Positions 21,701 through 30,000 of a DNA stretch of 32,606 nt are shown piece by piece. Each line of letters starts with the position of its first letter. Within the stretch, counting starts at the first letter, position 1. The translations under genes were made by a program, and so were the position numbers. The notes under the pieces were generated by a model. It ran no database searches. It was not told the DNA's origin and saw only the letters and a list, made by a program, of their open reading frames with translations. Origin of the DNA: Crocinitomicaceae bacterium (lineage in GTDB: Bacteria > Bacteroidota > Bacteroidia > Flavobacteriales_D > Crocinitomicaceae); contig JAIPAL010000023.1 in the NCBI GenBank assembly GCA_021740085.1, positions 1 through 32,606 of the forward strand. The letters run 5' to 3'.

Positions 21701-23121
21701 TAAAAAAACAACGTGAAAAAGAAAAGGTGAATCCTGTTGGTGGCTTTTTTGCCCGTTTAGCCATGACGGTTAGAAATGTTTCCGGGACTTATACTATCAA
21801 TGATGGCACCATGCTGCCAGGGATTAATCAAGAATCTCGTGTACTTGGAATGAATAGTTCAAACACACAATTAGCAGGCTTTGCTTTTGGAAGACAGGGA
21901 TACAATGTCTGGGGTAATACGAACGGTTATAACGTGGCAACTCAGGCTACCGCTAATAACTGGTTAGTGCAAAATGAGGATCTTAATAAGCAATTTACTA
22001 CTACTCATGCGACAACTTTTAATGTGAGAGCAACTTTAGAACCCTTTAAAGATTTTAATGTAGAACTTAAAATGAATCGTAATTATGGTAGAAATTCTGG
22101 TGAGTTCTACCGTTGGAATACACAGACCACCGCTTTTGAAGGGCAAAGTAAATTCGAAACCGCTACGCTTACTTATTCAACGGTAACTATTGGTACTGCC
22201 TTTGCTAATGTTAATGGTAATTCATCACAGGTTTTCCAAAACTTATTGGCAAATAGACAAAGTGTTTCACAAGTAGTTGGTGCAGATAATCCTAATTCTA
22301 ATATATTACCTTCTGGTTTTTATAGTGGTTATTCTGGCAGTCAGCAGGAAGTGGTTCTTGGTGCTTTCTTAACAGCTTACAGTGATGTTGGAGTGAATAG
22401 TAAAAGTATAAATCCAATAAAAAACACGCCTTTGCCAAATTGGAGTATTACCTACAATGGATTGTCTAAATTTGCTTTCGCCAAAGACTTTATAAAATCA
22501 TTTGTTTTGAGGCATGCTTATAACTCAACTGTAACGATGAGCGGTATGCAATCTAATCTATCTGCTACCTTTGATAATAATGGGAATGCAAATGCTTTAG
22601 ATATTAATAACAACATTATTTCTGGTCTTCAAGTTCAAAACGTAACTATAAGTGAGCAATTTTCTCCTTTAATTGGTTTTGATGCTACTTGGATTGTTTT
22701 TGGACAATCACTTACTACAAAATTTGAATATAAGAAAGATAGACAATCTACACTTTCATTAAATAATAATCAAGTTACAGAAGTTCTCTCGGAAGAGATT
22801 GTGGTCGGTCTTCAATCTAAGATCACGAAGGTGAAATTGCTGAAAAAAGTACCGCCTAGCGATTTGAACGCCGGGATTAATTTTTCATTCCGCGATAACT
22901 TAACAGTAATAAGAAAGGTGGTAGAAAATACGCATCAACCAACAGCTGGACAAAAAATGATTGCGTTTAAATTTAATCTTGATTATAATTTATCACAAAA
23001 CTTAACGGTCACTTTATTCTATGATCAAAACCTAAACACACCTAAGGTTGCTACCAGCTATCCTACAGGCAATATTAATACGGGAATTAAAGTTCGATTT
23101 AATCTTGCCGGTGTTCAATGA
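15793..23121 (+). CDS. sprA: SprA, type IX secretion outer-membrane translocon
   Basis: The giant beta-barrel channel through which T9SS cargo crosses the outer membrane; needed for gliding motility in Flavobacterium. At 2442 residues it is close in size to known SprA (about 2400). Recognisable parts include FELPIKIGSKAFENFFGSDE, VEVQFGINSSRYDNP, IDDFEASQSAIDL, FWVLDPFNED and a C-terminal region of alternating barrel strands ending TGIKVRFNLAGVQ. A signal peptide ends near residue 36 (NAYSQ). The only upstream in-frame start is TTG at 15793, since an in-frame stop lies at 15778-15780; a GTG at codon 12 is the alternative. A Lys/Glu-rich segment lies at residues 1935-1982. The stop overlaps the GNAT start (ATGA). 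The ruvA-sprA neighbourhood is, as I recall, shared with other Bacteroidetes. Confidence 0.96.
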   Translation: MNRTFTLRFLCVRGFAFAGLLTILSILVNGTNAYSQNGPTLPFPIFNPLNPSQNGTQSFDLGNPSSLNQTMVYDPSTGTYVFTETLGNGLNFKNPSMMTLEEYLNYKNKKAIDQNWQEIIEEESVVGRSFELPIKIGSKAFENFFGSDEIVIRPQGNVEVQFGINSSRYDNPILPMRQRKITRFDFQQNINMDIVGQIGTKLKIGAKYSTQASFDFENISKIEHTGDEDQILQKIALGMVSLDLPTSLIQGSQTLFGAKTQLKFGRATIDLIAASSKGKRQEINITGKSQVQKFELSADNYEANRHYFLNLFHQQNYDNAMSTLPVVNSTRYITRIEVWITNRTNNTENTRNIIAFADLGEGLVTNCQGTPGGNQANYDPDNRANALYDWAANQPLVRGFANAVSALSAQVTAPGPFQQAIDYEKVENARKLTEQEYSYNALLGYISLNNPLNNDEVLAVAYEYTYRGETYHVGEFSTDGANGQQSLILKLIKPTITNPRNKIWDLMMKNVYSVGAFQVDQLGFRVDILYNNPETSVLLPIFPMSGVDDKQLVTLLDMDKINQNNQPFSDGVFDFVPFNMVNNKADNGGTINRKNGRIFFSTIEPFGKTLAKKLSDVGIPQLTIDKVSFYELYDSTKTAAQQIPSKNRFLFKGEYQSSVSSDIPLNALNVPQGAVSVTAGGIKLTEGTDYTVDYNLGRVKILNTGILESNTPIKISIESNSVFGFQARSMFGGHYQYRFSDKFKIGGTWVRMTERPVTQKVDFGSEPFKNNVIGADFALRTNVPFLTKLVDLLPVISTTQMSTFSLTGEVAHLIPGQPRAINKEGTSYIDDFEASQSAIDLKSITAWRLASIPQGQPDLFPEAYVKDLSAGFKRSKIAWYLIDPLFYQSNTLTPDHIKQDASMLADSRMRLVNQKDIFPNLQQQYGSIPNISVMELSYYPSERGMHNYDTTNTVNVDGSFTNPENRWGGIMRSLTTNDFEQTNIEFIQFWVLDPFNEDAENVNPNTMHSGGDLYFNLGNISEDILPDSRKSFENGLPPLATSIVDNIDTTVWSRISTQQVVVNAFDTDPESRKNQDVGIDGWNNDKERLAFTNYVQWVQNNAVLDPVVKARMIADPSNDDYNYYLDDNYDNESATILKRYKKYNGMEGNSPTTEMSDTANADGYPTQGSNMPDLEDINQDNNLSESESYFQYKMSLRPNDMAVGKNYITNVQVYQNGNKTEYWYQVKIPLRDFEKKVNGIQDFRSIRFMRMYLKGFDEEVQLRFAKLELIRGEWRRYYNDLTQPGISIQQDPNLTSFNIAAVNVEENDQRTPIKYEVPPGITREIDPSQTYQRQLNEQSLVLEVCNLQDGDSRAAYKNVQFDVRTYKKLKMFVHAEEVNPLLPLNNADLTLFVRLGTDFVENYYEYELPMDVTQWGSSSPESIWPEANNVEIVFDDLLNLKKDRNTKIEQAAAGISYLLEYSIVDPANPDRKIKIKGSPNLQAVKTIMVGVRNPLQADPSNNWTDDGQADCAIVWINELRLTDFVSEGGSAAVGQMQLQLADFASVSASGNYSGINWGSVESRVQERQRNEKIGVDMNANIQLGQFFGKQTRISLPFFYGYSLGIINPEYDPFNPDIKLSDYDPTTRKERAKMGQDFTERKSYNFTNVRKESKAGAKPHFYRISNWSASYAFSENLKRDFNINYDKTKTWTGALNYNYTFTSKAYEPFKKWKPVQKSKWLQIIKETNIYLMPKNISFTNDYSRLYNERQVRNNLVPNYEFDPIFLKRFDWNRNYNIGYDLTKNLKASFTATNKAMFEEGNSRVDRRVDPTGFQEFKDTIRSQMSTFGKTMDYGHTYSLSYALPLDKFPLTDWLTANAKYSGTYNWQRAPLGQTSFGNTIQNNRSVNMTSQANFVTLYNKIPYFKRVLSDGRNSRGAINPKDANGSGNVKPGDAKVKEEEELKPPKPLEEMTKKERRKFERLKRQFERKKLKKQREKEKVNPVGGFFARLAMTVRNVSGTYTINDGTMLPGINQESRVLGMNSSNTQLAGFAFGRQGYNVWGNTNGYNVATQATANNWLVQNEDLNKQFTTTHATTFNVRATLEPFKDFNVELKMNRNYGRNSGEFYRWNTQTTAFEGQSKFETATLTYSTVTIGTAFANVNGNSSQVFQNLLANRQSVSQVVGADNPNSNILPSGFYSGYSGSQQEVVLGAFLTAYSDVGVNSKSINPIKNTPLPNWSITYNGLSKFAFAKDFIKSFVLRHAYNSTVTMSGMQSNLSATFDNNGNANALDINNNIISGLQVQNVTISEQFSPLIGFDATWIVFGQSLTTKFEYKKDRQSTLSLNNNQVTEVLSEEIVVGLQSKITKVKLLKKVPPSDLNAGINFSFRDNLTVIRKVVENTHQPTAGQKMIAFKFNLDYNLSQNLTVTLFYDQNLNTPKVATSYPTGNINTGIKVRFNLAGVQ

Positions 23122-23567
23122 TAAATTATAGAATTGCTCAAGCAGGTGATGAGGAAGGTATTCATCGATTGATCGTGGAGTTGGCCGTTTTTGAACGCGA
23201 GCCGAATGCTGTAATTGTTCCCTCAGATGCTTTGTATAATCACTTGTTTGTAGAAAAAATCTGCTTTGCTTTTGTTGCTGTAGATGTTCAAACGGATATT
23301 GTAATTGGTTTTGCATTGTATTATTTCTCTTATTCAACGTGGAAAGGAAAGTGTCTTTACCTTGAAGATATTTATGTGCAAGAAATACATCGTAAGTTGG
23401 GTATTGGACAAGTTTTATTTGATATGGTAGTAAGTGTAGCGAAAGAGAAGAAAGTCGCTAGAATGGATTGGCAGGTGCTAAATTGGAATCTTTCGGCCAT
23501 TGAGTTTTATAAGAAGAATAAAACAGAATTATCCGATCAGTGGTTGAATGGAAGATTGTATTTTTAG
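23118..23567 (+). CDS. GNAT family N-acetyltransferase (SSAT-like)
   Basis: A 149-residue cytoplasmic acetyltransferase. The acetyl-CoA binding motif A is YLEDIYVQEIHRKLGIGQVL (residues about 75-94), with the R/HxxGxG pattern, followed by MDWQVLNWNLSAIEFYKK. These segments and the length resemble the spermidine/spermine or diamine acetyltransferase branch (SAT1-like), so a small amine is a possible substrate, but branch specificity in GNATs is unreliable. Its ATG overlaps the sprA stop by four bases, implying coupling to the translocon gene. The functional reason is not known. Confidence 0.9.
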   Translation: MINYRIAQAGDEEGIHRLIVELAVFEREPNAVIVPSDALYNHLFVEKICFAFVAVDVQTDIVIGFALYYFSYSTWKGKCLYLEDIYVQEIHRKLGIGQVLFDMVVSVAKEKKVARMDWQVLNWNLSAIEFYKKNKTELSDQWLNGRLYF

Positions 23568-23593
23568 ACGCTGTGAATCAATTCATACCAATA

Positions 23594-24679
23594 TTGAAAC
23601 AACACATCCCTTTTTTTATTTTTGGCTTTCTTGTACTATGTGTATCAAACCCACACCTCTATTCACAAGAAACGGATAACTTACGTCTTAATGATGTCCG
23701 TGTTTTAGCTTCTCATAATAGCTATAAAAAGAAGCCAAATCCCAAAGTATTGAAATTTCTTTCTAAGGTAAAAAACAAAATTGGTCCTGAAAACGACCCA
23801 ATACAATTGGAATATGGGCATGAGTTATTAAGTACGCAACTGAACGATTTCAATATTAGGGGATTTGAATTGGATGTTTATTACGACCCATTAGGTGGTA
23901 AATTTTCGAAGCGAAAAATCAACTCATTTGTTTGTGGACTCAGGACGAAGTCAAAGGAAGTGGGTTTAAAATCACCAGGATTTAAAATTCTGCATATTGC
24001 AGATATTGACTATGAAACAAATTACGTGACGTTGGAATCTGCACTAGCGGAATTGGGCTCTTGGAGTCAGAACAACCCTATGCACTGCCCAATCTTTGTT
24101 AACATCGAAGTGAAAGCGACTAGTCCCGGGGATTTATCTAAAATTTTGAGGAATCTTGGATTTAAACGGGCGACAAAATTTACTGAAAACACATTTCATT
24201 TATTGGATAGCATAATCGAATCTAACTTTTCTACTGACCAATTATTTACACCGGTTGATATGAAGGAAAATAATGCTTCATTGCGGGCAAGAATTAACAA
24301 TGAAGGTTGGCCTTTATACGATGATTGTAGAGGTAAAATATTTTTTGTTCTGGAAGGGGACAATATTGATTTATACAAAAATAAAGATGAGCGACCTTTA
24401 TTCGTTTATGGTGCAAAAGAAGATGTCAATGTAATTTTCTTATTAAGGAATGACCCAATAAACAATGAAAAGGAAATTAATGCACTCACAGCGCAGTATA
24501 TCGTTAGAACAAGGTCGGATGCTGGGACATTAGAAGCTAGAAAAAATGATTACACTAGATTTTTTGCTGCTTTAACCTCAAACGCACAAATTATATCAAC
24601 CGACTATTACAAAGCAGACCCTAGTATTGGGAAGTTTGTTATTCGATTAGGCGAGGAATTTATTTTAAGAGCACACTAG
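23594..24679 (+). CDS. secreted Ca2+-dependent phosphatidylinositol-specific phospholipase C
   Basis: Belongs to the Ca2+-dependent PI-PLC family (PI-PLC-C1 type), predicted to cleave phosphoinositide-type lipid head groups or related phosphodiesters. Signatures are VLASHNSYKKK with the first catalytic His and a metal-binding Asn, EYGHELLSTQLNDFNIRGFELDVYYDPLGG, FKILHIADIDY with the second His, and CPIFVNIEVKA. The frame extends up to ATG 23540, inside the GNAT gene, but that start gives a long acidic lead-in. TTG 23594 gives MKQHIPFFIFGFLVLCVSNPHLYSQ split as a short basic end, hydrophobic core and YSQ cleavage site, so I prefer it. A 13-bp inverted repeat covers the gene end. Confidence 0.83.
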   Translation: MKQHIPFFIFGFLVLCVSNPHLYSQETDNLRLNDVRVLASHNSYKKKPNPKVLKFLSKVKNKIGPENDPIQLEYGHELLSTQLNDFNIRGFELDVYYDPLGGKFSKRKINSFVCGLRTKSKEVGLKSPGFKILHIADIDYETNYVTLESALAELGSWSQNNPMHCPIFVNIEVKATSPGDLSKILRNLGFKRATKFTENTFHLLDSIIESNFSTDQLFTPVDMKENNASLRARINNEGWPLYDDCRGKIFFVLEGDNIDLYKNKDERPLFVYGAKEDVNVIFLLRNDPINNEKEINALTAQYIVRTRSDAGTLEARKNDYTRFFAALTSNAQIISTDYYKADPSIGKFVIRLGEEFILRAH

Positions 24680-24694
24680 TATGCTCTTAAAATA
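24661..24694. terminator. perfect 13-bp inverted repeat between convergent genes
   Basis: TATTTTAAGAGCA at 24661-24673 is exactly complementary to TGCTCTTAAAATA at 24682-24694, with an 8-base loop (CACTAGTA). It sits across the stop codon of the plus-strand PI-PLC gene and before the stop of the minus-strand PPIase gene, the place of a bidirectional terminator. There is no T-tract after the stem on either strand, so it is not a textbook intrinsic terminator. Confidence 0.6.
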
Positions 24695-24705
24695 AATGAA
24701 CACTA

Positions 24706-26940
24706 TTAAAGTCTTATTCGCAGATTATAAAGTCTTCTATTATCAATCACTTCTGCTTTCTTCTTTAGGGCAATGATAATTTCATTTTGAAGTGCACTTT
24801 TTGCAGCATTTAATAATTGATCCCTTTCTACTTTGTACGTATTTGTTGAAGGCGCTTTAGTGGTTTTGATTACCTTAATAGTATAAACCCCCATTTTACC
24901 TTTCAAAGGAAGCGTCGTTTGGCCATCTTTAATTACAGAAAATAATGCACCTACAATTTCAGGTTCATACCCAGAATTTCCAAGAGCAGGATTCCCAAAG
25001 GTTATTTGAGCATCAACTACAGTCGTATTTCCTTTCTTGGCTAATAGTGCCAAGTTTTTAGTGTTGGCCATTTGATTCATTAAGCGCTTTGCCTTTTTTT
25101 CTTCAATAAGTTCTTTTTCCATCTGTGCCTTAACTTGCTCATAAAGAGGTTCGCCTTTCTCTTTAATTGCGGATACTATGGCTATAATAAACTTATCTTT
25201 TTCTTTTATTGGATACGATATTAGCGTGCCGACAGCAACATCTTCTCCATAGGCTAATTCCAAAATTTTGTCAATAGTTTTCTCACTACTTAATCCAAAA
25301 ATCTTAGGATCATTATCTTCAATTGAAATAGGTCTCACAAAATAGTTAGCTCTTCTAACAATTGTATCAAACATGGCTATTTTTTTTGAAGGGTCTTCGA
25401 TTCTCGATATCTTTTGATCTAATTTATAGAGCAAGTTATTAATTTCATCGTCTTTACTGGTGATCGATTCTTCTGAAGGTTTAAAGTTTTTTTCGATTGT
25501 GGTAAGGACAGGAAATTTCGAATTGCCTTTTTCCATAATTTCAATAATATGAAATCCGAAATCAGTTTTAACAACAGCAATTTTGCCAACTGGATTATTG
25601 GCGCAAAAACCACCAAATTCAGCAACCATTTCTCCTTCGAGGAAATTTTCATATAAACCACCTTTGTCCTTTGACCCCGGGTCATCGCTGTACTTGGCAA
25701 CCAACGCTGTAAAATTATCTTTATTAATTACTTTTAATAAACTATCTGCCGTTTTCTGTTTAGCTGCAATTATTTTAGGGTCTTTTGAGCCATTAGTAGC
25801 AATTAGTAGGTGTCTTGCTTTAAGTTTAGATGGTGTAAAACCTATAACTTTAGAAACAAACATTTTGTCGTCCATTGAATACGGCCCAACAAGTTGGCCG
25901 ATGGAAGCTAGTTTGAAAATGGTATCATAATCTGGTGGATAGGTCATAAATCGGTTCGCTTTTTCATGTCCTTTGGGAACAGCCGTTCCTCTTTTGTCTC
26001 CGAAATAAACCTTGTTTTCACTTTCTTTCATTACAAATAATGAATCATTAGTTGAAGCTAAAAAATCAGCTTTTAACTTCATGATTTCTTTTGAAAAAAT
26101 CGCCGTATCTTTTTTTGATGGCTGTATAGCAACTTCAAATAATTTAACTTCTCGAGACGAAATTAAATTTTGATATTTAGCCTCTGATTTATGTGCTTCA
26201 AAAAATGCTCTAAGTTCTTTGTCATTTACTTTAATGCCGGCATCTAGATCGCTAATTTCACTGTAAAGTCGTTGCACAAAGGAAATAGTCTTCACTTCTT
26301 TTTGAGCCTGATATTCTTGTTTAGCTTCTAATTTAGTAACATACACTCCTTGTTCTAAAAGCGCAAAATATTTTTCGCGTTTCCTTCTATCTGTATAATA
26401 CTTTTTTGTTCCTTCCCACTGCTGCTTTGCTCCAGCTTCCTTGCTTGTTTTTAATTGTGTAATTGTTTCTTGTAATTTCTGACGACCTGTTATAGTAGAT
26501 TGTTCTGTAACGGTTCCAGAAATTGAATCGGTAAAGAATTTTGCCAAATCTTGTAAAACTGGAAAACCATCTGTCGCTAATATATAAGCATTGAATTCTT
26601 TGTCCGAAACACTTATTCCTAAGGCTTCATATTCTTTTTGTAGCAAAATCGAATCCACCATGAATTCCCATGCTTTATTGCTTGCAGATGCCATTTCGGC
26701 ATCACCGAATTCCTTTTGCTCTTGCTCGGCTTGAGATCGTTCTTGGTCCTGAACACGTGAACTGAGGCTAGAATAATTATCTATATTAACTTTATCGCCA
26801 TAAACGAGTCCAATGCCGTATTTCCCCTCGGAATTACCAAACATAGTTTGGTAATCACCCAAAACAAAGGCCAACAAGGCCAAACCAACTATCCCAACTA
26901 ATAACCCAGATTTTTCACGAATTTTACCAATAATTGCCAT
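24706..26940 (-). CDS. PpiD/SurA-like membrane-anchored peptidylprolyl isomerase
   Basis: A periplasmic folding factor anchored to the inner membrane, 744 residues. The N-terminus (SGLLVGIVGLALLAFVLGDY, residues about 11-30) is a single signal anchor. A SurA/PpiD-type helical chaperone region follows. A parvulin (rotamase) domain begins at KARHLL (residue 374), with the characteristic FTALVAKYSDDPGSKDKGG and FGFHIIEIMEKG. A further SurA-like C-terminal part follows. It likely assists outer-membrane and secreted proteins; the window encodes several. An imperfect -7 element (TATCTTCG) lies just upstream. The neighbouring PI-PLC gene converges on it, with an inverted repeat between. Confidence 0.9.
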   Translation of the reverse strand: MAIIGKIREKSGLLVGIVGLALLAFVLGDYQTMFGNSEGKYGIGLVYGDKVNIDNYSSLSSRVQDQERSQAEQEQKEFGDAEMASASNKAWEFMVDSILLQKEYEALGISVSDKEFNAYILATDGFPVLQDLAKFFTDSISGTVTEQSTITGRQKLQETITQLKTSKEAGAKQQWEGTKKYYTDRRKREKYFALLEQGVYVTKLEAKQEYQAQKEVKTISFVQRLYSEISDLDAGIKVNDKELRAFFEAHKSEAKYQNLISSREVKLFEVAIQPSKKDTAIFSKEIMKLKADFLASTNDSLFVMKESENKVYFGDKRGTAVPKGHEKANRFMTYPPDYDTIFKLASIGQLVGPYSMDDKMFVSKVIGFTPSKLKARHLLIATNGSKDPKIIAAKQKTADSLLKVINKDNFTALVAKYSDDPGSKDKGGLYENFLEGEMVAEFGGFCANNPVGKIAVVKTDFGFHIIEIMEKGNSKFPVLTTIEKNFKPSEESITSKDDEINNLLYKLDQKISRIEDPSKKIAMFDTIVRRANYFVRPISIEDNDPKIFGLSSEKTIDKILELAYGEDVAVGTLISYPIKEKDKFIIAIVSAIKEKGEPLYEQVKAQMEKELIEEKKAKRLMNQMANTKNLALLAKKGNTTVVDAQITFGNPALGNSGYEPEIVGALFSVIKDGQTTLPLKGKMGVYTIKVIKTTKAPSTNTYKVERDQLLNAAKSALQNEIIIALKKKAEVIDNRRLYNLRIRL

Positions 26941-26960
26941 ATCCTATTCTTTTTAGTTCG

Positions 26961-26968
26961 CGAAGATA
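26961..26968 (-). promoter_or_regulatory. possible -7 promoter element for the PPIase gene
   Basis: The minus strand reads TATCTTCG, seven of eight positions of TAnnTTTG, ending 20 bases upstream of the ATG. No clear -33 box is visible. Confidence 0.3.
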
Positions 26969-27013
26969 CTAATTTGCATTGAGTTCGAAAAGGATTTTGT
27001 TTAAAAAGTAGGC

Positions 27014-30000
27014 TTATTTCCCCCCGCCTTTTTCTTTAGGGATTGGCGCAGGTGGTTTTATTGGTTTAACTGGTTCAGGGGTTACCGGTTTTGGTTTAAC
27101 TGGATCAGGAGTTACTGGCTTTGGTTTAACTGGCTCAGGAGTAACCGGTTTTGGTTTAACTGGCTCAGGAGTAACCGGTTTTGGTTTAACTGGTTCTGGT
27201 GTTATAGGTTTTGGTTTAACGGGTTCTGGCGTTACAGGATTTGGTTTAACAGGCGTAATTGGCTCATTAGATTTTTCTTCCCCATTATTCCCCGATTCTT
27301 TAGGCGGGATAATATTTCCATTATTTTCTAGGGCGTAAAATATCACAAAGGTTTTCGTTACCATACCGCAAGGTGTATTTGCACTAACAAGAAATGTATT
27401 GGTGCCAGGTTGTAAGGTTACCGCACCCCCTAAAATGCTTGTTGAGAGTGTTAAATTTGTTAATGCAAGTCCATTCTGTGTTACAGTAACCATATTAATA
27501 TTATCCACATTTGCCAAATTAAGTTGGATGAAATAATTTGAAGTGGTAGAGTTTGTTTGGTTATTATTAGGCGTGATCAATGAAATGGTTGGAGCTTTAC
27601 ATCTATTAATCACATAAGTTTTTGTGTCTTGCCCGCATTGGTTAGATGCAGTAACAATAAGTGTAGTAATCCCTAATTGTAAATTGATGGTTCCTGAAAT
27701 TTGTCCGTTATTGTTGGTGTATCCACTCAATATATTGCCATTTTTTGTTACTTGAATAACTGTTTGATTATTGTAATTTGCAATGGAAGCATTCAAGGTT
27801 AAGTTGGTCGCTTCTGTAATGGAATTATTTGGCAAATCAGCAGTCAAAGTAACGATGGGTGCATCGCATAGATTGTAATAGATGATAAACGTTTCCGTTC
27901 CATTACCGCAAGCATTGATAGCGCTTAATACAAATGTATTTTCCCCAGGAATTAAATTAATATTCGCTGAAAGTTCGTTGTTTAGATACGTGAAGTTATT
28001 CATCGGAGTGCCATTGAAGGTAAGCGTAATTCCTTGTGCTGAAGCCATATTTATTACATTGGCACTTAATAAATAAACAGCTGAAGTTACGGTTGATCCT
28101 GACTCTCCATTTATTGAGACGCTGGGTTGTTCACATTGAATTAATTGTACAGTTAAACTCTTGCTGTCTTTGCCACATCCGTTTTTAGCGCTCACGACAA
28201 ATGTGTTCATACCAAGTGCTAAGGTGGAGAAACAGGTAACTATTCCATTGGAATAATCAAAATTTATTGGATTGCCATTATGACTTACTGAAATCCCCCG
28301 TGCGTTCACAATATTTTGAATTTGTGCCGTCCAAGTGTAGGAGGAATTTACTACAGTTGAATTGTTTGTTCCATTTATTACAACGGTTGGGCTTTTACAA
28401 TTTTCGTTATTGATATAGACGGTTTCAACATCTGTTCCGCATGGGTTACTTGCGTTTATAACTATCGTATTAGCTCCAGCAATTAAGGTCAAACTTGCTT
28501 CTAGGATTTTTGTGGCAGCATTGTATGTGAAGTTGGTAATTAACTGATTATTAAGCATCACCTGGATATTGTTTTGCTGACTATTTTCCACTTTCATTCT
28601 GCATCGGAAGGCTCCCGTAATTGTTGAACTGATGTTAGTTGCCGGCGTAATCAATGAAATGATCGGCGCAACACAATTTTGGTAGGTAACAGCAAAAGAA
28701 GTAGCGTCTGACCCGCATAAATTTGTACCATTAATGGTAATGGTATTCAATCCAAGGGAAAGTTGCAATGGAATCTCCAATAGGTTATTATTCATGCTAA
28801 AGTTTGAAATTTGAGTACCATTATGTAATATGGAAAACTCGTTACGATTCATAAAACCTGTTGCGTTCACTTTTATCGTAATGCCACTTGTACTTACCGT
28901 AGTGCCCGATGTCGATGGATTAATTAATTGTAATTGTGGAACAATACAATTATTATAGATGATAGTAGCAGTTGCTGTTATGGACCCGCAGTTATTTTGT
29001 GCTTCAACACGAATTGCATTACTTCCGGCATTCAGTAGTAAATTGCTTTGAATTTGTCCCGTGGAGGCATTAAAGGTAAAATTACTTATGCTAGTATTAT
29101 TTACAAACACAGAAATTCCTTGTCGATTTGTAACGTTTTGAACGATGGCAGAAAACACATAGCTGGGCGATGTTACGGTTATGTCTCTCGAACCTGGGTT
29201 GGTAATTAGTACTGTTGGATTGATACAAGGATTATAATTTACAGTAATCGATTTCACATCTTTGCCGCAATTGTTTTGAGCGGTAATTGTAAATGTGTTA
29301 GCGCCTGGCATTAAGGATACATTCGCTTGTATTTTATTTTGATTGACTAAATTAAAAGGAATGTTAACACCATTTTGGTTGATTATTGTTATTTCATTCG
29401 CGTTATTAATGTTTGTGATAGTCGCTTCTAAGAGGTAGGAATTATTAGTTCCAGTTACTGCATTTTGGGAAACGGTAATAACAGGTTTTGGACAAGCGGT
29501 ATTATAGTTATTAATGTTGTTTGATGTATTGGTATTTGTAGTTTCATCATCGCTGTTTGTACTTTCGTTTGTTCTGAATCTAAATTCAATGTAAAAAGAG
29601 GTGTAATGGTAGCGATCATTCTTTAAGCGCGGGATTGTAGAAATATAGCCATCAAAGTTATCATCAAGGGTAAAGGTTGTTTTATGCTCAATTCCAATAG
29701 AGACCCGCTTTCCAACTTGATAACCTAGTCCAAAGCCAAGACTTGGCATAAAATTAACCTTGTATTTGTCGCTGCTTCCATCGAGGGGGGAGTCAAAAAT
29801 ACCATCTAGGGTATTTTCAATCATACTGGAGTTTAGCTCTCCATTGTTTAATAAGTCGTCATAAGCATAGTCGCCAAATTCGTTTTTTAAATCACCGAAT
29901 GTTTGATTCCACGTTAATCCAACTCCACCAAAAATGTATGGGTCTAGTCCTGTCCGTTCACGGAGCTTATTGGCATGAATGGCTAACTCAAGCGCTAAAC

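Noticed and set aside
21495..21764. 89-codon minus-strand frame inside sprA, rich in Ser/Phe/Arg
   Set aside because: It is the reverse reading of the Lys/Glu-rich codons of sprA; no start context or motif.
27061..27250. Regular 30-bp repeats as a CRISPR array
   Set aside because: The units abut with no spacers and lie in frame in a coding region for a PVKPKPVTPE tail.
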